Source: CAYNFS01 sp964396685
Lineage (GTDB): Bacteria > Patescibacteriota > Doudnabacteria > UBA920 > 2-01-FULL-46-14
Reading direction: 5' to 3'
DNA: 38,795 nt
Assembly: GCA_964396685.1 (NCBI GenBank)
Contig: CAYNFS010000011.1
Coordinates: 1-38,795, forward strand
Of this stretch, positions 34,616 to 38,795 are shown in pieces (position 1 is the first letter of the stretch; each line of letters begins with the position of its first letter). The notes below the pieces were generated by a model that saw nothing but the letters and a program-made list of their open reading frames with translations, did not search any database and had not been told where the DNA came from. Both the position numbers and the translations under genes were made by a program.

Positions 34616-37600
34616 ATGAGACCTCAAGAGCCGCCTGCCGAAGGCAGTAAAAGGCTTATTTCATTGTCAGTGGCCGCACGGCTGACGTCCTATACGCCAG
34701 AGCATTTGAATTTACTCGCTCGACAAGGCAAACTTCGAGCCCAAAAAGTCGGCCGCAACTGGGTTACCACTAAGGAGTGGGTTGAGGAGTACCTTGAAAG
34801 GAAAAAAGGAGACTTTTCTTCGAAGCAAACGATTTCAGAAGGGTCATCCCCACGCTTATCCTTACCGCCGCCCAAACCACCTCCGCTCCGAGCAAAGTTA
34901 GCCTTTTTTACGAGCGTATTTGCGCTCGTGTTTTTGTTTATAGCCTCCTATCTCTATATCTACCGCGATGTCTCTGTCAATACTCTGGATAATCTAGGGC
35001 CGGACTTGGTATTCATCTGGGGCAGTCCTCCGTCTTCTGGCGAGGTTCAGGGAGCTTTTACTCAAAGGCTTTCCGCACAAACCACAACCCATTTCAATCG
35101 TGTTAAAAGCTACATTGCCCGGAAGCTCGCCAATTTCATCTCGCCTTTTTTGCCGGAGAAGTTGATCACCATTGAAAAAGAACAGCCTTCGGTTTCTCTA
35201 ATTGAGCAAATAGGAAAAGGTGGGGCTTTGTACGAAAAAATAAGTGAGATCGTAAAGCAAGAGGGCGTACCAGGGCGCCAAGGTCTGTCAGGGCCTAGAG
35301 GATTGGCGGGACCACAAGGCCTTGCTGGACCGCAGGGGGAACAAGGGCCTGCGGGTACTCAAGGACCGCAAGGGCTACAAGGACCAGCGGGGCCTTCCGG
35401 TTCTCTCGGCACAATCGGTTTTGTCGGTTTGCCGGGTGCTACTGCAAAGGATGGCGCGGGCACTACCGGCTCTTTCCGTTATCTCTCCGTTCAATCGTTT
35501 GATGCTAACACGGCTACCGTAAACGGCAATATTACACAAACCAGCGGCTCTGCAACTTTCAGAAACACTACGGTAAGCAGTCTAACCGCGACCAATCTTT
35601 CTGTCACAAGCGATGGTTCATTCAGTGTAGCCTCTACTGCCACTAGTACTTTTGCAGGCCCGCTCACCATCGGCGGCACCCTGACTTTGTCTGGCTATAA
35701 CTGCTCCGGCATGTCTAATAACGGCACGCTCACCGCTGATGCTTCAGGACAAGTGTTCTGCGATCCGGATGCTGGAGGAGGAGCCTCAACCGGTGATCCC
35801 GGAGCCTGGAATCAGCTCTGGGCAGGAGCCTCTCCCGCACTCACCCCCACAGATACCACCGCCGGCATCTTTGTCCGGGCTTCCAGTACCTTTGATTCCA
35901 CCTTGAGGGTGAATGATACCCTCTCGGTCAACTCCAGCAATGCCACGGTCTTTTCCGTCAGCAACCTGGGCCAGATCACGGCTTCCTCCACAGCCACCGC
36001 CGGAAACTTCTTCACCGCCTCTTCCTCTTCCTTAACCTCTGGGGATCTTGTCAAACTCGTGGTCAACGGCTCAAACTTCACCGGCAACCTCTTCAATGTC
36101 CTAACCGATGCCGGCTCTGCCATCTTCCAGATGCCCGATTCTCCCACAGCCACGACCACCTTAAACACGGGTCTCGCCCTTGACGGCACGACTCTCGTGG
36201 TCAATGCCAATGAGAACCGGGTAGGGATAGGGACAGATGCTCCAACCACGACCCTGGGAGTCTTGGGAGCTTCAAGGTTTAATGGGGCAGTCACGGTTAC
36301 CGCGGGTTTAACTTTGAACAGCATTACGGGAGTAGCTAACAATTGTCTGCAAGCTGACACCAATGGCTTGGTCTCCGGCATAGGTTCGGCTTGCGGCGGC
36401 AGCTCGGCCGGCTCTCCCGGCGCCTGGGAGACCCTGTTTACCAATGCCTTGACTCCGACCTCCTCTACGGCAGGCATCTTTGTCAAGGCTTCCTCAACCT
36501 TTGATGCAACCTTCAAGGTCAATGGCGCCCTCTTTGCCACCTCCACGCTCACGGTGGGAACCTCGGGACAAACTTCCACTTCCACGGATCTGGCGGGCGG
36601 ACTCATCGTGGACGCCTCCACCCTGATTGTCAACGCCAATGAGAACCGCGTGGGCCTTGGCACGGCTTCGCCCACCACGACCCTGGGGGTCGTGGGGACA
36701 TCCAGGTTCAATGGGGCAGTGACTGTAGCCGGAGCCCTAACCATCAACACCATCACCGGGCCAACCTGTCTGCAGGCAGATACCAATGGCTTAGTCTCGG
36801 GAACGGGGAGTGCTTGTACGGCAGCCGGTTCCCCCGGCGCCTGGCAGACCACGCTTTCCGGAGGGGACACTTACCTGGCCCCCACCTCCAGCAACCCCGT
36901 GCTACTTACCGGTTCCTCAAGGATTGCGAGCCTAAACGCCACCTCGGCTTTAATCGATACTCTGGTGGTGGGCACTTCTTTATCGGGAACCGGCTTCACA
37001 TCAGCTTTTGACACCAGGCTAAATGCCACGACAACTTTGGATTTAACGACATTGCAAGTCGGTTCCACGCTTAACCTTTCCGGCGCCTCTATCACCAGCT
37101 ACTTTGGCACAGCCTGCTCCGGCAACAACTGGCTGCAGGACATTGCGGATAACGGGGCCCTCTCCTGCGGGGTTCTGGACACTTCAGGCAACTGGAGCGG
37201 GACGCTTGATAATCTCAATGCTTCGGATTTCGCTCTGGCTGGGTTCAATGGAGCCTGGCAGAGCGTGTGGTCAAATACTCTTGCTCCCACCAATACGAGT
37301 GCGGGAATCTTTGTTTATGCTTCATCTACTTTCAACGACACCCTCAACGTCAACGGCGGCCTGATCGTCAATTCCACCGCTACCACCACTGGCAACTTCT
37401 CAGCCCAAGGGACTTTGTATGTCAAAGACGGCAATGTAGGGATTGGGACGACGGGGCCGGGGGCGAAGTTGGATGTTCAACAGTCAACAAATGGCGCTTT
37501 GGCAATAAATCTTGTCAATTCAAACAGCGGGGCCAGCGCATATGCGAATTATGTTATAGCGAGCAACACGGGCACTGGCAGGTTGGCTGCGTTTAGTTCA

Positions 37601-38795
37601 ACTTATGGTGCTCCGTATCAGGGCAATATCGCTCTTTACACTACTGGCGCTATGGATTTAATGTTTGGAACAGGTGGGACACCGAACGAAATGGTAATAA
37701 AAGCAACAACCGGCAACGTCGGCATCGGGACGACCGCTCCCACCGCCATGCTCCACGCCTCCACCACGGATGAATCAACCATTGGCATGAGAATCACCCT
37801 CTCTGGTGTGGCTCCCACAGCCAACGCCTTTGAAATCCAAAGTCAAGCAGGGACTTTCTTGAGTGGCTTCACCGCAAGCGGGGGACTCCAGATGAACATT
37901 GCTTCAGGCACTGCCCTGAATCTCCAGAGCACAGATGGCAACTACACCTTCTTTAGTCTTAATACCCTCGGCAACTATGCCACCTCTACCTTGAATACGG
38001 GTTTGACTGTCGCTACCACCACTCTCGTGGTAAACGCTTCCGAACAAAGAGTCGGAATCGGCACGGCTGCCCCTTCAACCACCCTCGGGGTGGTGGGAAC
38101 TTCAAGGTTTAACGGAGCCGTAACCGTGGCAGGAGCTCTGACCATCAATACCATTACAGGTACCGCCAATAACTGTCTTCAAACTGACACGAATGGACTA
38201 GTCTCGGGAACGGGGAGTGCTTGTACGGCAGCCGGTTCTGCCGGAGCTTGGCAGACCACGCTTTCCGGAGGGGATACTTACCTGGCCCCCACCTCCAGCA
38301 ACCCCGTGCTACTTACCGGTTCCTCAAGGATTGCGAGCCTAAACGCCACCTCGGCTTTAATCGACACTCTGGTGGTGAACACTTCCCTTACCGGCACGGG
38401 CTTTAACAATGCTTTTGACACCAGGCTTAACGCCACCAGCACTCTGGATCTTACAACTTTACAACTTGGAACTTTGAACCTTTCAGGCGGTTCCATTACC
38501 AACTACTTCGGCACCCCATGTTCAGGGAACAACTGGCTTCAGGACATTTCGGATGCTGGAGCTTTCTCCTGCGGGGCTCTGGACACTTCCGGGTCCTGGA
38601 CCGGGACTCTGGACGGGTTTGAGGGAGCAGCCCTTGCTAACAATGCCGGAGCCTGGGAAACCCTCTTTACCAATGCTTTGACTCCGACCTCAAGTACCGC
38701 CGGCATCTTTGTGCGCGCCAGCTCAACCTTTGATTCCACCTTGAGGGTGAATGACATTCTCACAGTCAACACCGCCCAGACCGCTACCTCCACCA
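34616..38795 (+). CDS. Giant HTH-membrane-collagen-repeat surface protein, 3' end beyond window
   Basis: One frame is open without a stop from ATG 34616 to the window end, at least 1393 codons. A MerR/excisionase-like helix-turn-helix is visible at residues 14-62 (SLSVAARLTSYTPEHLNLLA, KVGRNWVTTKEWVEEYL). A Pro-rich linker leads to one membrane helix (95-116). A linker region precedes a collagen-like Gly-X-Y run (217-273, GPRGLAGPQGLAGPQGEQGP). Thr/Ser/Ala-rich modules follow to the end. Module A (GAW..TLTPT..TAGIFVRASS) occurs at least four times, module B (VNANENRVGIGT then TTTLGV..SRFNGAVTV) three times. NVGIGTTGPGAKLDV is a motif common before tail-fibre or S74-type endings. GC-rich codons dominate, unlike the start of the gene. 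Likely a cell-surface fibre. The cytoplasmic HTH is unexpected. Confidence 0.85.
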   Translation, partial: MRPQEPPAEGSKRLISLSVAARLTSYTPEHLNLLARQGKLRAQKVGRNWVTTKEWVEEYLERKKGDFSSKQTISEGSSPRLSLPPPKPPPLRAKLAFFTSVFALVFLFIASYLYIYRDVSVNTLDNLGPDLVFIWGSPPSSGEVQGAFTQRLSAQTTTHFNRVKSYIARKLANFISPFLPEKLITIEKEQPSVSLIEQIGKGGALYEKISEIVKQEGVPGRQGLSGPRGLAGPQGLAGPQGEQGPAGTQGPQGLQGPAGPSGSLGTIGFVGLPGATAKDGAGTTGSFRYLSVQSFDANTATVNGNITQTSGSATFRNTTVSSLTATNLSVTSDGSFSVASTATSTFAGPLTIGGTLTLSGYNCSGMSNNGTLTADASGQVFCDPDAGGGASTGDPGAWNQLWAGASPALTPTDTTAGIFVRASSTFDSTLRVNDTLSVNSSNATVFSVSNLGQITASSTATAGNFFTASSSSLTSGDLVKLVVNGSNFTGNLFNVLTDAGSAIFQMPDSPTATTTLNTGLALDGTTLVVNANENRVGIGTDAPTTTLGVLGASRFNGAVTVTAGLTLNSITGVANNCLQADTNGLVSGIGSACGGSSAGSPGAWETLFTNALTPTSSTAGIFVKASSTFDATFKVNGALFATSTLTVGTSGQTSTSTDLAGGLIVDASTLIVNANENRVGLGTASPTTTLGVVGTSRFNGAVTVAGALTINTITGPTCLQADTNGLVSGTGSACTAAGSPGAWQTTLSGGDTYLAPTSSNPVLLTGSSRIASLNATSALIDTLVVGTSLSGTGFTSAFDTRLNATTTLDLTTLQVGSTLNLSGASITSYFGTACSGNNWLQDIADNGALSCGVLDTSGNWSGTLDNLNASDFALAGFNGAWQSVWSNTLAPTNTSAGIFVYASSTFNDTLNVNGGLIVNSTATTTGNFSAQGTLYVKDGNVGIGTTGPGAKLDVQQSTNGALAINLVNSNSGASAYANYVIASNTGTGRLAAFSSTYGAPYQGNIALYTTGAMDLMFGTGGTPNEMVIKATTGNVGIGTTAPTAMLHASTTDESTIGMRITLSGVAPTANAFEIQSQAGTFLSGFTASGGLQMNIASGTALNLQSTDGNYTFFSLNTLGNYATSTLNTGLTVATTTLVVNASEQRVGIGTAAPSTTLGVVGTSRFNGAVTVAGALTINTITGTANNCLQTDTNGLVSGTGSACTAAGSAGAWQTTLSGGDTYLAPTSSNPVLLTGSSRIASLNATSALIDTLVVNTSLTGTGFNNAFDTRLNATSTLDLTTLQLGTLNLSGGSITNYFGTPCSGNNWLQDISDAGAFSCGALDTSGSWTGTLDGFEGAALANNAGAWETLFTNALTPTSSTAGIFVRASSTFDSTLRVNDILTVNTAQTATST
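36792..36970 (+). repeat. Long-period repeat in the giant gene, copy 1
   Basis: This 179-bp segment (TAGTCTCGGGAACGGGGAGT to CTCTGGTGGTG) recurs 1407 bp (469 codons) later at 38199-38377 with about six differences, mostly silent. Confidence 0.9.
38199..38377 (+). repeat. Long-period repeat in the giant gene, copy 2
   Basis: Near-identical partner of 36792-36970. The low divergence against the more diverged surrounding modules suggests recent duplication or gene conversion. Confidence 0.9.

Noticed and set aside
35812..36870. 352-codon minus-strand open frame in the giant gene
   Set aside because: It is the complement of ACC/GCC/GGC-rich repeat modules that lack stops on the other strand. 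The plus frame is continuous from a proper promoter and start.

Overview
The window is dense bacterial DNA, and gene content points to a Candidate Phyla Radiation (Patescibacteria) genome, most likely a Parcubacteria lineage. This assignment is inferred from style, not from a marker tree. The supporting signs are a short IMP dehydrogenase without CBS domains, a threonyl-tRNA synthetase without its TGS domain, a very short EF-Ts, a DUF5667-like and a DUF3048 protein, many tiny intergenic gaps and ATGA overlaps, probable leaderless promoters, a tRNA carrying a group I intron, and many small palindromic repeats lying in frame inside essential genes. UGA is used as a normal stop.

Region 1 (1-9 kb): gatB (cut by the window edge), miaA with a small basic ORF coupled upstream of it, a DUF5667-like exported protein, thrS and dnaE. 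Region 2 (9-14.2 kb): a 24-bp perfect palindrome between divergent dnaE and a membrane-anchored protein, then rodA/ftsW, a zinc-ribbon protein, rplY (L25/CTC) with a possibly bistable leader, a DUF3048 protein and an AT-rich pair of unknown genes. Region 3 (14.2-22.4 kb, all minus strand): speA-like decarboxylase, HU, rpmE, prfA, prmC, then guaB, an adenosine-deaminase-like gene and guaA, which form a compact purine block. guaA is broken only by a 10-N assembly gap. A relic of a second guaA tail lies beside it.

Region 4 (22.4-25 kb): rpsB-tsf, a TPR membrane protein and a tRNA cluster with a decayed tRNA-Thr copy, intact tRNA-Thr(UGU) and tRNA-Tyr(GUA). Region 5 (25-29.4 kb): one signalling operon with two stand-alone receivers, two histidine kinases (one membrane-bound with sensor domains, one soluble), two small unknown proteins and an SH3 membrane protein. 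Region 6 (29.4-34.4 kb): tRNA-Thr(GGU) interrupted by a 200-nt group I intron, rpmG, a NUDIX gene, two small unknown genes, tRNA-Trp with a broken 5' copy, an MFS transporter and a flavin disulfide reductase. Region 7 (34.4 kb to the end): a promoter and structured leader drive one giant ORF, open at the window end (at least 1393 codons). It encodes an N-terminal MerR/excisionase-like helix-turn-helix, one membrane segment, a collagen-like Gly-X-Y stretch and long modular Thr/Ser-rich repeats of surface-fibre type.

The most notable observations are the giant HTH-membrane-collagen-repeat protein, the repeat elements tolerated inside housekeeping proteins (at least five sites in prmC alone), the group I intron in tRNA-Thr, the 5'-side tRNA fragments next to two intact tRNAs, the possible RNA switch before rplY, and the output-less two-component cluster.
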